Origin: Metapseudomonas boanensis
GTDB lineage: Bacteria; Pseudomonadota; Gammaproteobacteria; Pseudomonadales; Pseudomonadaceae
Direction: 5' to 3'
Assembly (NCBI RefSeq): GCF_018704125.1
Contig: NZ_JAGTIS010000005.1
Location: 1-64,000 of the forward strand
DNA length: 64,000 nucleotides
Within the stretch, counting starts at the first letter, position 1; every line of letters begins with the position of its first letter. The translations under genes and the position numbers were made by a program. The notes beneath the pieces are model-generated. The model did no database searches and was not told the DNA's origin. It saw nothing but the letters and a program-made list of their open reading frames with translations. This document shows positions 50,060 through 58,529 of this stretch, in pieces.

Positions 50060-51421
50060 ATGACCCATCGAGACCCGCGCCTGGACAGCACGTCCTTCTG
50101 GCAGCACGACTACGGGCACTACTCGCCCAACGGTTCCCTGAAGGAAGAACTGAAGGTGGACGTAGCCATAATCGGCGGCGGCTTCACCGGCCTGAACACA
50201 GCCTGGCAATTCAAGCAGGACAACCCCAACGCACGCGTCGTGGTGCTCGAAGCAGCCGTCATCGGCTTCGGCGCCAGCGGCCGCAACGCCGGGTTCAGTA
50301 CCCGGCTCTTCGGGCTCGAGCCAGAACTGGTGCTGCTGCGCTGGGGCAAGCAGAGAATGATCGATGCCCACCACTACCTGGACAGGGCGGTCGCCCACAC
50401 GAAGAACCTGATCGAGGCCCAGGGTCTCCAATCGGATTACCGCCACAACGGCATGGTTCGCATCAGCTACTCCAGGAAGCAGCTGGGTCGCCTGGAGAAA
50501 ACCCAGCATCTGCTCCAGAAACTGGGCATCGATGGCGACCTCGAGTGGCAGGACAGGGCCCGGATTCAGCAGGACTTCCATTCCGAGCGTTTCATCGGCG
50601 GGATCTATGAGTCCAACACGGGCCAGCTCAACCCGTGCAAGCAGGTTCGAGAGCTCAAGCGCCTGGCCGAATCGACGGGTGTTTCAATCTTCGAAACCAG
50701 CCCGGTCACCGACATCGAAAGGACCGCCTCGGCCATTACGCTCAAGACCCCGGGTGGCAAGGTCACGGCCGACAAGCTTGTGATCGCCACCAATGCCTAC
50801 TCCCGCCAGGTGCCGGACACCCGCAGGCTGCAGAACCGACAGTTCCCCCTCTGGACCTATCAGGTCGTCACCGAGCGCCTCACGGCGGAGCAATGGGCGA
50901 GCATCGGCTGGAAGGACCGGCAGGCGTTCGGCGACAACCGGCAACTGCTGCACTACTACCGCCCTACCGCGGATGGCCGCATCGTCATGGGTGGCGGCGA
51001 CGCGATCGTCTACCGGACGCCCGCCATGGACGAAGTGCCCTCGCCCATGAGCTGGCAGCACTGCGAAGCCCATCTGAAGTGGATATACCCGCAACTCAAG
51101 GACGTGCGCATCGACTATCGATGGGGCGGCCCGGTTTCGGTGAACACCGACATGGTTCCTGAAATCAGCTTCGTCGATGACGAACGCATCATCTATTCCG
51201 GTGGCTGCTTCGGTCACGGCGTAGCGCTGACGCACCTCAACGGCCGGACCATCGCGGACCTGCTCAACGGCCGGAAAACCGAATTGACCGACTTCTGGAT
51301 CGTGAACAGAAAATCGATCCCCATGCCGAACGACATGCTTTCCTTCGTCGGTGGCCGAGTGGCCCGTGGAGCGCTTCGGGCCTTCGACTGGTGGGAGGAA
51401 CGAGATTTGAAAGGCGAGTAA
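50060..51421 (+). CDS. DAO-type FAD oxidoreductase (PuuB-like amine oxidase)
   Basis: 453 residues: FAD motif VDVAIIGGGFTGLNTAWQFK (in part, about 31-50), GFGASGRNAGFS, then a C-terminal GGCFGHGVALTHLNG. Similar to the gamma-glutamylputrescine oxidase family. It starts 67 bases after the aldehyde dehydrogenase in the same direction. Amine oxidase and aldehyde dehydrogenase pairs process polyamines or other amines. ATG 50060 (MTHRDPRLDS) is preferred; ATG 50009 is an alternative. Confidence 0.82.
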   Translation: MTHRDPRLDSTSFWQHDYGHYSPNGSLKEELKVDVAIIGGGFTGLNTAWQFKQDNPNARVVVLEAAVIGFGASGRNAGFSTRLFGLEPELVLLRWGKQRMIDAHHYLDRAVAHTKNLIEAQGLQSDYRHNGMVRISYSRKQLGRLEKTQHLLQKLGIDGDLEWQDRARIQQDFHSERFIGGIYESNTGQLNPCKQVRELKRLAESTGVSIFETSPVTDIERTASAITLKTPGGKVTADKLVIATNAYSRQVPDTRRLQNRQFPLWTYQVVTERLTAEQWASIGWKDRQAFGDNRQLLHYYRPTADGRIVMGGGDAIVYRTPAMDEVPSPMSWQHCEAHLKWIYPQLKDVRIDYRWGGPVSVNTDMVPEISFVDDERIIYSGGCFGHGVALTHLNGRTIADLLNGRKTELTDFWIVNRKSIPMPNDMLSFVGGRVARGALRAFDWWEERDLKGE

Positions 51422-51931
51422 AAGAACCGCGCCGACGGCGCTAATAGCCCATTCCGACTGCATTCAGTAGCGGTAAGTGAATTTACGTTCTACCCGAGGT
51501 GATATCAGGTAAGCCAGCAAGTCGACCTTGGGGCACTGGCAGAGTTATTGCCCCCTACGCTGAGAAGCCGGGGGCTCTGGCACACTGATTCGGATCCGCG
51601 CTTGGCCTGCTTCTGCCGATCGTTACCGGCAGTAGGTGACCCAAAGCAGCCGGTCGCGACGGGCAAACACCGGCCAAAAGCTGCCTGCTGGGACGGGCTG
51701 AAATCGGCCGAAATTGCCTTTCGCCACAACTTTTCTTGTGCACGTATTGTCGCCGGGGTTGGGCGGCCGTTGGCGCGGCCTGAACAAAGCTGGCGCAGTA
51801 GCGAGCAGATGCGGACGGCGAAGGGCGGAACGGATTGATTGTGGGCTGCGCCAGCCGGGCGGAAAGCCGCGAACAGTGCAACGATCGGGAACCGGTTCTG
51901 TTCATGACAAGCATTGGCTGGAATGGGCGTG
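51422..51931. other. Non-coding gap
   Basis: 510 bases between the DAO oxidase and the GlxA-like gene. Open frames here have no recognisable motif. The stretch GCTTGGCCTGCTTCTGCCGATCG near 51600 (written in part) resembles degenerate Pseudomonas dispersed repeats. No terminator I can support. Confidence 0.45.
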
Positions 51932-52978
51932 TCAGCCGTTTTCTTCTTCCCCCGCAGCCGCATCATCAACCCCTCGCGCCTTCGCAAGCGCGAACTGGTT
52001 GCCTTCCTGTTCCCCAGACCGGACTTTTCCTCTGGCCTGGCGAGCGCTCCGGCGCAGCTCTTGGGGCGTCCGCCCGATGACGCGCACGAAGCAGCGCAAC
52101 ATGTGATCGGCATCGCCGAATCCGAAGGCCCTGGCAATCTCCTCGAACGTTTGATGTCCGTCCTCGACCAGTGGCCTCGAAGCCTCGATACGAAGTCGCT
52201 CGACCGCTTTCGCCGGCGTCATTCCGACGGCGGCCGCGAATACGCGGCCGAACTGACGTACGCTCATATGCGCCACGTCTGCCAGGCGCTCAACGGACAG
52301 ATCATCGCGTAGATGATCGCGCGCATAGCTCAGCACCGCGCGGATGCGATCTGAGCCAGGGTCGAAGTCTAGCAATGAAGAGAACTGGTACTGCCCCCCG
52401 GGTCGCCGATAGTAGACGACCAGCATGCGTGCGACGTAGCGTGCCACCTCTTTGTCCAGGTCCTGTTCGATCATGGCCAAGGCCATGTCGATGCCAGCCG
52501 ACATGCCTGCGGACGTCCAGACATTCCCATCCTCGGTCCAGATTCGATCTCCGTCCACGCGCAGCGAGGGATAGCGTGTTTGCAATTGCGGCGCGTAGTT
52601 CCAATGCGTAGTCGCGACGCGGCCGTCGAGCAGGCCGCTCTCGGCCAGCACGAAGGCGCCGGTACAGACGCTGGCAGTGCGGCGAGAGCGCAAGGACATC
52701 TGCCGGATCGCAGCCGCCAACGGCATCATCCAGTCTCCAACCGGAGCGGCTGGCGCACCGACGATGATCAGCGTGTCGAGGCTGTCGACATCCTGCAATG
52801 CATCGGTCGCCACCTGCAGTCCGTCCGAGGTACTGATCAATCCGCCGTCAAGCGAGGCGACCGTGAATCGATAGCCCGAAGGGTGCGCACGATTGGCGTT
52901 GGAGAAGGCTTCCAGTGGGCCACTCAAGTCCAGCAATACGAAGCCCGAGTAGACCAGGAAGCAGACGTGACGCGGCAT
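51932..52978 (-). CDS. GlxA-family AraC regulator (DJ-1/PfpI + HTH)
   Basis: 348 residues. The N-terminal 190 residues are a DJ-1/PfpI domain with the nucleophile-elbow Cys in ASVCTGAFVLAESG, and the C-terminal 110 an AraC HTH (SVERLADVAHMSVRQFGR and TFEEIARAFGFGDADHML). Such regulators respond to small nitrogen compounds in Pseudomonas. The divergent cysteine hydrolase gene at 53177 is the likely target. The C-terminal tail (about 30 residues, Gln/Arg/Ala-rich) is longer than usual. Confidence 0.86.
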   Translation of the reverse strand: MPRHVCFLVYSGFVLLDLSGPLEAFSNANRAHPSGYRFTVASLDGGLISTSDGLQVATDALQDVDSLDTLIIVGAPAAPVGDWMMPLAAAIRQMSLRSRRTASVCTGAFVLAESGLLDGRVATTHWNYAPQLQTRYPSLRVDGDRIWTEDGNVWTSAGMSAGIDMALAMIEQDLDKEVARYVARMLVVYYRRPGGQYQFSSLLDFDPGSDRIRAVLSYARDHLRDDLSVERLADVAHMSVRQFGRVFAAAVGMTPAKAVERLRIEASRPLVEDGHQTFEEIARAFGFGDADHMLRCFVRVIGRTPQELRRSARQARGKVRSGEQEGNQFALAKARGVDDAAAGEEENG

Positions 52979-53176
52979 GATCTGGGTGCCGAAAGCCTGA
53001 CTGGAGCGTCATTAGACGCCCCTCCATTCAGGATGGTCAACGGGGGCAACGACGAGGCTCGAACGCTGACTGATGGCGCGAGCTTGTCGGCCGAAACTCA
53101 AGGATAAACGTCCTTTTCGTTCCTCCTCCTCGCCGTACCTTAGCTACGCCCCCCCACCCACTTCGAGGACAGGCAG

Positions 53177-53965
53177 ATGACCCTCAACAGCAACCATCCT
53201 AGGAAGACGATCTACGCCGCCCTGCTGGGCGCCATCCTGCTGGCACCCGGCGTCGGGTACTCCGCCGAGAACCCCTACGCCGATCCGGTCAAGCCCGCGC
53301 TCCCGGCTTCTTCCTTCCAATGGGACACGAGCCGAACCGCGCTGGTCGTGATCGACCCGCAGATCGACTTCATGAGCCCGAAGGGGGCTGGCTGGCCGGT
53401 GTTCGGTGAGAGCGTGACCGAACAGAAGCTGGTGCCGAACCTGGGCCGGCTTTTCGCAGCCTTCCAGAAAGCCGGGGCGACCGTGGCCATCTCGCCTCAC
53501 TACTACTACCCCCACGACCACAAGTGGGAGTTCGAGGCGCCGGCCGAGACGGTTCAGCACAAGCTTGGCCTCTTCGATCGCAAGGGCGCCCTGACGCTGG
53601 ATGGATTCCGTAACTCGGGCGCCGATTTCATGCAGGAGTTCAAACCCTTCATCGAAGACGGCAAGACCATCGTCGCATCGCCGCACAAGTTGTACGGCCC
53701 GCAAAGCAACGACCTGATGCTGCAGCTTCACAAGCAGCGGATCGACAAGATCGTCCTTGCCGGCATGGCCTCCAACCTGTGCGTCGAATCGCACCTTCGC
53801 GAGTTTCTGGAGCGAGGCTTCGAGGTGGTCGTCGTACGTGACGCCGTCGCTGGTCCGAAGCTTCCCGACGGCGACGGATACGGCAGCGCACTGGTCAACT
53901 TCCGCTACATCGCCAACGATGTGGTGACCACCGACGAGGTCGTGGAAAAGCTCGAAAATCGCTGA
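53177..53965 (+). CDS. Exported isochorismatase-family cysteine hydrolase
   Basis: 262 residues. N-terminal signal peptide (residues 1-29, LLGAILLAPGVGYS-AENP) precedes the isochorismatase-like fold with catalytic Asp in VVIDPQIDFM, Lys in ASPHKLYGP and Cys in GMASNLCVESHL. Family members hydrolyse amides or N-carbamoyl groups (nicotinamidase-like). Secretion to the periplasm is unusual for the fold. It is divergent from the GlxA-type regulator, 200 bases away. Ribosome site AGGACAGGCAG precedes ATG 53177. Confidence 0.83.
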   Translation: MTLNSNHPRKTIYAALLGAILLAPGVGYSAENPYADPVKPALPASSFQWDTSRTALVVIDPQIDFMSPKGAGWPVFGESVTEQKLVPNLGRLFAAFQKAGATVAISPHYYYPHDHKWEFEAPAETVQHKLGLFDRKGALTLDGFRNSGADFMQEFKPFIEDGKTIVASPHKLYGPQSNDLMLQLHKQRIDKIVLAGMASNLCVESHLREFLERGFEVVVVRDAVAGPKLPDGDGYGSALVNFRYIANDVVTTDEVVEKLENR

Positions 53966-54264
53966 CCATGGGGCCGATCTATCGACCGACTGGACACGGG
54001 AGTCTTTAGGGCTCCCGTTCCAGCGGCCCGTTCTGCGGCTTCAACCGTCTAGGTGCTGTTGTTTCAACAGGTATGGCTATCCGCTCTGCAAATTCACGTC
54101 AGCGGGTTCGGAGACCTGAGGAACGTAAGTCTTTGTTTGGCTTAGTCGTTTTTTCGACAAATGCGATATTGCCCAGAGAGAAACACGACAATGGTGACGG
54201 CACGTCTTACTGCCTTCTAGCTCCAAAGGAAGCTTTGGCGACGCTGGGTCACTAAGTTCACAGT

Positions 54265-54318
54265 CCGCTTGTGGCCGCTTAGAGCCTGTCGCATCAGGCT
54301 GGAGACGGCCAGAAGCGG
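54265..54318. repeat. CCGCTTNTGGCCG inverted repeat
   Basis: CCGCTTGTGGCCG at 54265-54277 and CGGCCAGAAGCGG at 54306-54318 pair over 12 of 13 bases. It resembles the dispersed CCGCTTCTGGCC repeats seen in pseudomonads. It lies in the 840-base gap 53966-54805, which otherwise holds only relics. Confidence 0.55.
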
Positions 54319-54359
54319 AAGTTTAGAGTAGAGAAAATTAATGTGTCCCCTTTCCCGTC

Positions 54360-54430
54360 CTCGGCATCAAGAAGGCCAGGGATGAAGGGAAGTACAAGGG
54401 GCCGCGATCGACACTGAGGCGCCAACGTGT
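54360..54430 (+). pseudogene. Serine-recombinase C-terminal relic
   Basis: One short frame reads LGIKKARDEGKYKGPRS, close to the resolvase/invertase motif (EGIAKAKAEGKYKGRKP) that ends the catalytic domain of serine recombinases. Only about 20 codons remain, then a stop. Suggests an earlier resolvase-bearing element at this spot. Confidence 0.4.
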
Positions 54431-54638
54431 AGGAGCCCAGATTGCTCATTCCTTCACAGGCAATCACCTCCGGAACGGGCGCACGATTGAGCGGAATGCT
54501 GGAGCGCCCCCAAGACGGAGCTCCGGGAATCAGCGGAGAAGTGGTGATCTCAGGCAGGCATCAAAACCTTTTGCACCCACCATGCACCCACGGAGAAGGG
54601 TTTGATCGGCAGTGAATGGCTGAAAGCTGCGGGATATA

Positions 54639-54685
54639 TGGCGTCCCAGAGTGGGTTCGAACCACCAACCTTCCCCTTAGGAGGG
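54639..54685 (-). other. tRNA-Arg(CCU) 3' fragment, putative attL
   Basis: Minus strand reads an anticodon-loop region CTCCTAA, then a T-arm GGTGG-TTCGAAC-CCACT, then CTGGGACG and CCA. This is the 3' half of a tRNA whose acceptor strand would pair with GTCCCAG, but no such 5' half lies upstream. It sits 120 bases before a tyrosine integrase, the usual attachment-site arrangement. The intact tRNA should be on the far (right) side of the element and was not seen up to 64000. Confidence 0.65.
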
Positions 54686-54805
54686 CCATTCCAACCCCTA
54701 ACAGTACTAGGCAATCCCACTGAAAGCCCAATGAATATAGGTCTTGGTACATAACAGGACTCACCTGTATAGTTCTTTCTGCTGGTACGCTGCTGGTACG
54801 GAAGG

Positions 54806-56017
54806 ATGAAGACCAGGATCACGCAGAAGCTGCTGAACAGCCTCACCCCCGAGGACAGGCCCTATCGCATCCACGATACCGAGCAGCCCGGCCTGTTCCT
54901 GCGCGTCCAGCCCACCGGGCACGCGTCCTACATGGTCACCTGGGGCCGCAACCGTGAGAAGTCACTGGGCCGCGTGGGCACACTGACGTTAGCACAAGCC
55001 CGCACCGAGGCCGCCCGCTACCTGGCCGACGCCTACGAACACGGCGAGCCGCTGGCAGTCATCGAGGGCCGCACAGCCACCACCTCCCCTACCCTGCGCG
55101 CCTTCATCGACGACACCTATTTGCCGTGGTTCAAGGCCCACCACCGCGGCCTCGAGAAGACCGAGCACACCCTATCCACCTGCTTCGAGCCGATCATGGG
55201 CCGGCGCCTGGTGGAGATCGCCGGCCGCGACCTCGAGCAGATTCGTACTGGCTGGCTCAACGGGGGCAACAAGCCATCCACTGCCAACCGCAAGATGGGA
55301 ACCATCAGCGGTGTCTTCAGCCGAGCCGTGGACTGGGGTTATCTGGAATCCTCGCCACTGGACAAGGTGAAGGCCCTGAAAGTCGACGCAAAGGGACGCA
55401 TACGTTACCTGTCCAAGGAAGAAACCAACGCACTCAGGGAGGCCCTGGACCGGCGTGAAGAGCGGATGCGGGCCGAGCGCACGAGTGGCAACCAATGGCG
55501 CTTGGAACGCAAGCTGGAGCTACGGCCAGACCTGCACGCAGTCGCCTTCACCGACCACCTAAAGCCCATGGTGGTTCTCACCCTGAACACAGGACTGCGT
55601 CGTGGCGAACTGTTCAATCTGCGCTGGCAAGACGTGAACCTACAGGCGAAGAGCATCACTGTCGTCGCCGAAGGCTCCAAGACGACCGAGACGCGCCATA
55701 TCCCGCTGAACACTGAGGCCCTGTCCACGCTGAAGGCGTGGAAGAAACAGGGCGACGGCACCGGATACACCTTCCCCGGCCAGGACGGTGAGCGGATGAC
55801 CGATGTGAAAACGGCCTGGTTGGAGTTGCTCAAGAATGCCGGGATCGAGGATTTCCGGTGGCACGATCTGCGTCACGACTTCGCGTCACGCTTGGTGATG
55901 GCCGGCGTTCCGCTGAACACCGTTCGCGAATTGCTGGGCCACAGTGACATCAAGATGACGCTCCGCTATGCGCATCTGGCGCCAGAAAGCAAAGCAGCGG
56001 CAGTGGAATTGATTTAG
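54806..56017 (+). CDS. Tyrosine-type integrase (P4/phage family)
   Basis: 403 residues. N-terminal DUF4102-like arm-binding domain and SAM-like core domain, then the catalytic domain with Arg in NTGLRRGELFNLRW, the HxxR pair in WHDLRHDFASRL, the second His in LLGHSDIKM and nucleophile Tyr in TLRYAHLAPE. All catalytic residues are intact. Ribosome site GGAAGG precedes ATG 54806. It would recombine at the tRNA-Arg 3' end located just to the left. Confidence 0.92.
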   Translation: MKTRITQKLLNSLTPEDRPYRIHDTEQPGLFLRVQPTGHASYMVTWGRNREKSLGRVGTLTLAQARTEAARYLADAYEHGEPLAVIEGRTATTSPTLRAFIDDTYLPWFKAHHRGLEKTEHTLSTCFEPIMGRRLVEIAGRDLEQIRTGWLNGGNKPSTANRKMGTISGVFSRAVDWGYLESSPLDKVKALKVDAKGRIRYLSKEETNALREALDRREERMRAERTSGNQWRLERKLELRPDLHAVAFTDHLKPMVVLTLNTGLRRGELFNLRWQDVNLQAKSITVVAEGSKTTETRHIPLNTEALSTLKAWKKQGDGTGYTFPGQDGERMTDVKTAWLELLKNAGIEDFRWHDLRHDFASRLVMAGVPLNTVRELLGHSDIKMTLRYAHLAPESKAAAVELI

Positions 56018-56075
56018 CGATGGATCGGCAAAGAGCGCCGAGCTCGCCAACGGGGTGCAGGGCAGCCGTCGACGG

Positions 56076-57428
56076 CTAATCCAAAATCGACCTCGAGGCC
56101 GCCATAGCCGGATGGGTACCAAAGATCTCGTCGATTGCGTCGGCCACATCGAAACCGCTGCGGACCAATTCGGTGAATCTGAGCATCACATTGGCGCCCA
56201 CATCGTGGGACAAGGCCTCCCTCATAAAACGGCGTACCGGCTGAGCGAGCTTGGCCTCAACCTCGCTGGCAGTCGCCCGGAGCGCATCCCGCTGGGAAAA
56301 CACAGCCATCACATCTGAGCCGAGCGAGTCCTCATCCAAGCCAAAGAGTTCGTAAAAGAGCTGCCCCAACGTACCGGCAGGCTGACGTTCCGGCCGATCC
56401 CACTGTTTAACCGGTTTCAAGTCTTTCCAGATCGACTCCAAATGCCGCCGAAGCTTGCCCGGAAGCGTCGTTGCTGCTCTATGTTTGTTGTAATACTCAC
56501 GACTGGCCAGACTGGATGCATCCTTGATCACTTTCCACGCCAGTGACCAGACCTGCGAAATGCTGTAAGTCCGCAACGCTACCCTGATGATGCTTTTTAT
56601 TTCGCCTTCATCTTCCGCTGAGATGCTCAGACCATACAGGTCACACTGACCAAAGAAGTAACCCATGCAATCAGCCACCGCATAATCCAACCAAAGCGGC
56701 AGCAGGCTGGAATGATCGCCATACGTTCTTCCCAGCAATTTCTCAAGGGCATCGTCCCCTGCCCCCACTCCCCCATCAGGGACTAGAAAGAGAGTGGCAA
56801 GGCTGTTTTTCAACCTCAGCTCTTCATTCCTCAGAAAATAAGCGTCCGGCGGCGACCTGCCAGGGTCATCAAAAATCACGCCCGCCTGCCAAAGCTGATC
56901 GATAAAATCATCCACGTAGTACGGCGAAAGGCCGCGGCAGTCACCACGTGTGAACGTGCCGTTGCTCAGGCGCGGTTCGATCGCGCGGTCCAAGGCCCGC
57001 AACAGGAATGCCATGTCATCGGGAATGGCCCCATAGTCGACGGTCCAGGATGCCACCGCCGCGATACGCTTTTGCAATTGGCTTCGAAGCTCGGCTTCCA
57101 TTTTGGCCTGCGCCGCGTGCTTAACTTCGTCGAGCGCAAACTGGCAAGCCGCACACGGCTTGGTCGCTATCCAGGGAAACTTTTTCGCCTCTGAACGGCT
57201 GTTGATGAAGAAGCCGCCACCACACTGCGGGCAGCGTTGATTTTCATCTACGGCCTGACAGTGTTGCCTGATAAATCCGGCTAACACGACGCTTTTGGTT
57301 ATATTTCGAAACGGTAAGAGCGCATTGACCTTTTCGACGAATCCACCAGTTTCATCCTGCGCCCAGTACCGCTCAATCAGCCGGACCTCTTCGGGATCGG
57401 TGGAAGAAATGCTCAGTTTGATTGCCAC
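56076..57428 (-). CDS. Unrecognised 450-residue protein with a zinc-ribbon
   Basis: No family recognised. A four-Cys zinc-ribbon-like motif (CPQC near 67-70 and CAAC near 93-96) follows an N-terminal helical part; the rest is acidic and helical with a central LPLWLDYAVADCMGYFFGQCDLYG segment. No signal or certain membrane segment. It converges on the integrase gene, 58 bases between stops. Location in a repressor-bearing island makes it cargo: possibly defence or a phage-interference function, unproven. Confidence 0.65.
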   Translation of the reverse strand: MAIKLSISSTDPEEVRLIERYWAQDETGGFVEKVNALLPFRNITKSVVLAGFIRQHCQAVDENQRCPQCGGGFFINSRSEAKKFPWIATKPCAACQFALDEVKHAAQAKMEAELRSQLQKRIAAVASWTVDYGAIPDDMAFLLRALDRAIEPRLSNGTFTRGDCRGLSPYYVDDFIDQLWQAGVIFDDPGRSPPDAYFLRNEELRLKNSLATLFLVPDGGVGAGDDALEKLLGRTYGDHSSLLPLWLDYAVADCMGYFFGQCDLYGLSISAEDEGEIKSIIRVALRTYSISQVWSLAWKVIKDASSLASREYYNKHRAATTLPGKLRRHLESIWKDLKPVKQWDRPERQPAGTLGQLFYELFGLDEDSLGSDVMAVFSQRDALRATASEVEAKLAQPVRRFMREALSHDVGANVMLRFTELVRSGFDVADAIDEIFGTHPAMAASRSILD

Positions 57429-57628
57429 GTCTTACCCAACTCTGCAGTCCAGACGATCAATGTTCAATCTCATTACAGGACTCGTCAGCCATACCAAGTC
57501 AGCGCCAAGGAACATCGCTGAACCACGTGAGTACCTGTGGCGAACCACTCGCGGGGGCACAGGCTGCGAGAGGGGCAACAATTCGCCAAAGCCATTGGAC
57601 GTCAGCCGGCATGAACCTTCGCAGCCGT

Positions 57629-58171
57629 TCATTGCGCAGTACGCTTCTTCTTCATCGCCGCCGATGCGGACTGGCTCCAAGTAATAAGCGCTTCCCGAGC
57701 CTTAGCTCGCGGCACGGTCTGCTCGATTGCACCAATCGAACAAAGCATCTCGACAAGATCAAGGTCAGAAGGAGTCGACTTGGTCCACGTCACCCCTGCA
57801 CGCTTCAGCCGGTCTTTGGCCAGCCGGCGGGCGACTGCGTCTGCACGGGGCGACAGCCCCTTGCCCTTCTTCGACGATGTTACGCCCGTCTTGGGTCCTG
57901 CCGCCGAATCAGCAGCCCAGTGACTTTGGGATAGTTCCAGCTTGTGGATAATCCTCAAGCCGAATCTCCCCTGCGCCGGTGTCAGTGTGAAGTCCTTGTC
58001 GGCCTCAACCGCCGCCAGCATGTCATACACGAAGTGCATTTCCCGGGGGTTCAGCATCTGCGCCCAGGGAAATGCCCCATCGTTACTCTTCACGAGCAGC
58101 TGAAACTGCGCAATTACCGGGCTATGGGTGACCGAGGTGAAAACTCGGTCACCTGACTTCTTGGTTGTCAT
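57629..58171 (-). CDS. Unrecognised 180-residue protein of the island
   Basis: 180 residues, basic C terminus (AMKKKRTAQ) and a helical middle region (PREMHFVYDMLAAVEADKDFTLT), without signal or membrane segment. It lies 61 bases downstream of the cro-like gene in the same direction, so it is likely transcribed from the Cro/CI control region. Function not recognised; early-region gene of the element by position. Confidence 0.6.
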   Translation of the reverse strand: MTTKKSGDRVFTSVTHSPVIAQFQLLVKSNDGAFPWAQMLNPREMHFVYDMLAAVEADKDFTLTPAQGRFGLRIIHKLELSQSHWAADSAAGPKTGVTSSKKGKGLSPRADAVARRLAKDRLKRAGVTWTKSTPSDLDLVEMLCSIGAIEQTVPRAKAREALITWSQSASAAMKKKRTAQ

Positions 58172-58232
58172 TCCTGCTCACATCGAATAGCCATTCTGGC
58201 GGCAAATTTTGGTGGGATTCAGGGGTGAGCCG

Positions 58233-58427
58233 TTACGGCGCATCCTTCATGGTTAACTTGGGAAACGGTCCCGCCTTCAGCGCCCCACTAGTAAGGACTT
58301 CGATCTGGTATTGGCGTGCCCACGGAACCTCCTCGCCCCACTGGGTGACGGCGCTCGGCTGAATGTGCAGCGCCTCAGCCAGCTTTTTCTTACTGCCGAA
58401 ATAGTCGGCGGCATCTTGAGTGCGCAT
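58233..58427 (-). CDS. P22-Cro-like regulator
   Basis: 64 residues of the Cro/YdaS-like helix-turn-helix type: TQDAADYFGSKKKLAEALHIQPSAVTQWGEEVPWARQYQIEVLTSGAL (spread over the protein) closely fits the pattern AADYFG-xx-LAxALxIxxxAVxQWGxxVPxxRxYQIEVLT. It is divergent from the CI-like repressor. ATG 58427 gives the family length. Confidence 0.85.
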   Translation of the reverse strand: MRTQDAADYFGSKKKLAEALHIQPSAVTQWGEEVPWARQYQIEVLTSGALKAGPFPKLTMKDAP

Positions 58428-58459
58428 GGAGAGTTTCTCTTGGATACAGCAGAATTTCA

Positions 58460-58526
58460 GCACACTTAAATTATCATCGCAAGCAAAGACATGAACATTC
58501 AGCACGCTTAAATTAAGCTCGCTTAA
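58460..58526. promoter_or_regulatory. Repeated operator sites between cro and cI
   Basis: The half-site GCNCNCTTAA occurs three times: GCACACTTAA (58460-58469), GCACGCTTAA (58502-58511) and GCTCGCTTAA (58517-58526). Between the last two, CTTAAATTAAG is a palindrome. The cluster lies in the 102 bases between the divergent Cro-like and CI-like genes, where both repressors should bind. Confidence 0.65.
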
Positions 58527-58529
58527 TCT

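Noticed and set aside
51548-51838. Short frames in the 510-base gap after the DAO oxidase
   Set aside because: No motif, no ribosome site, and both strands show equally poor candidates.
54073-54255. 60-residue open frame in the gap before the island
   Set aside because: No family resemblance or convincing ribosome site; lies among relics.
54639-54720. Intact tRNA-Arg gene
   Set aside because: Only the 3' half folds; no GTCCCAG acceptor strand or D-arm is present upstream on the minus strand, so it is a fragment.
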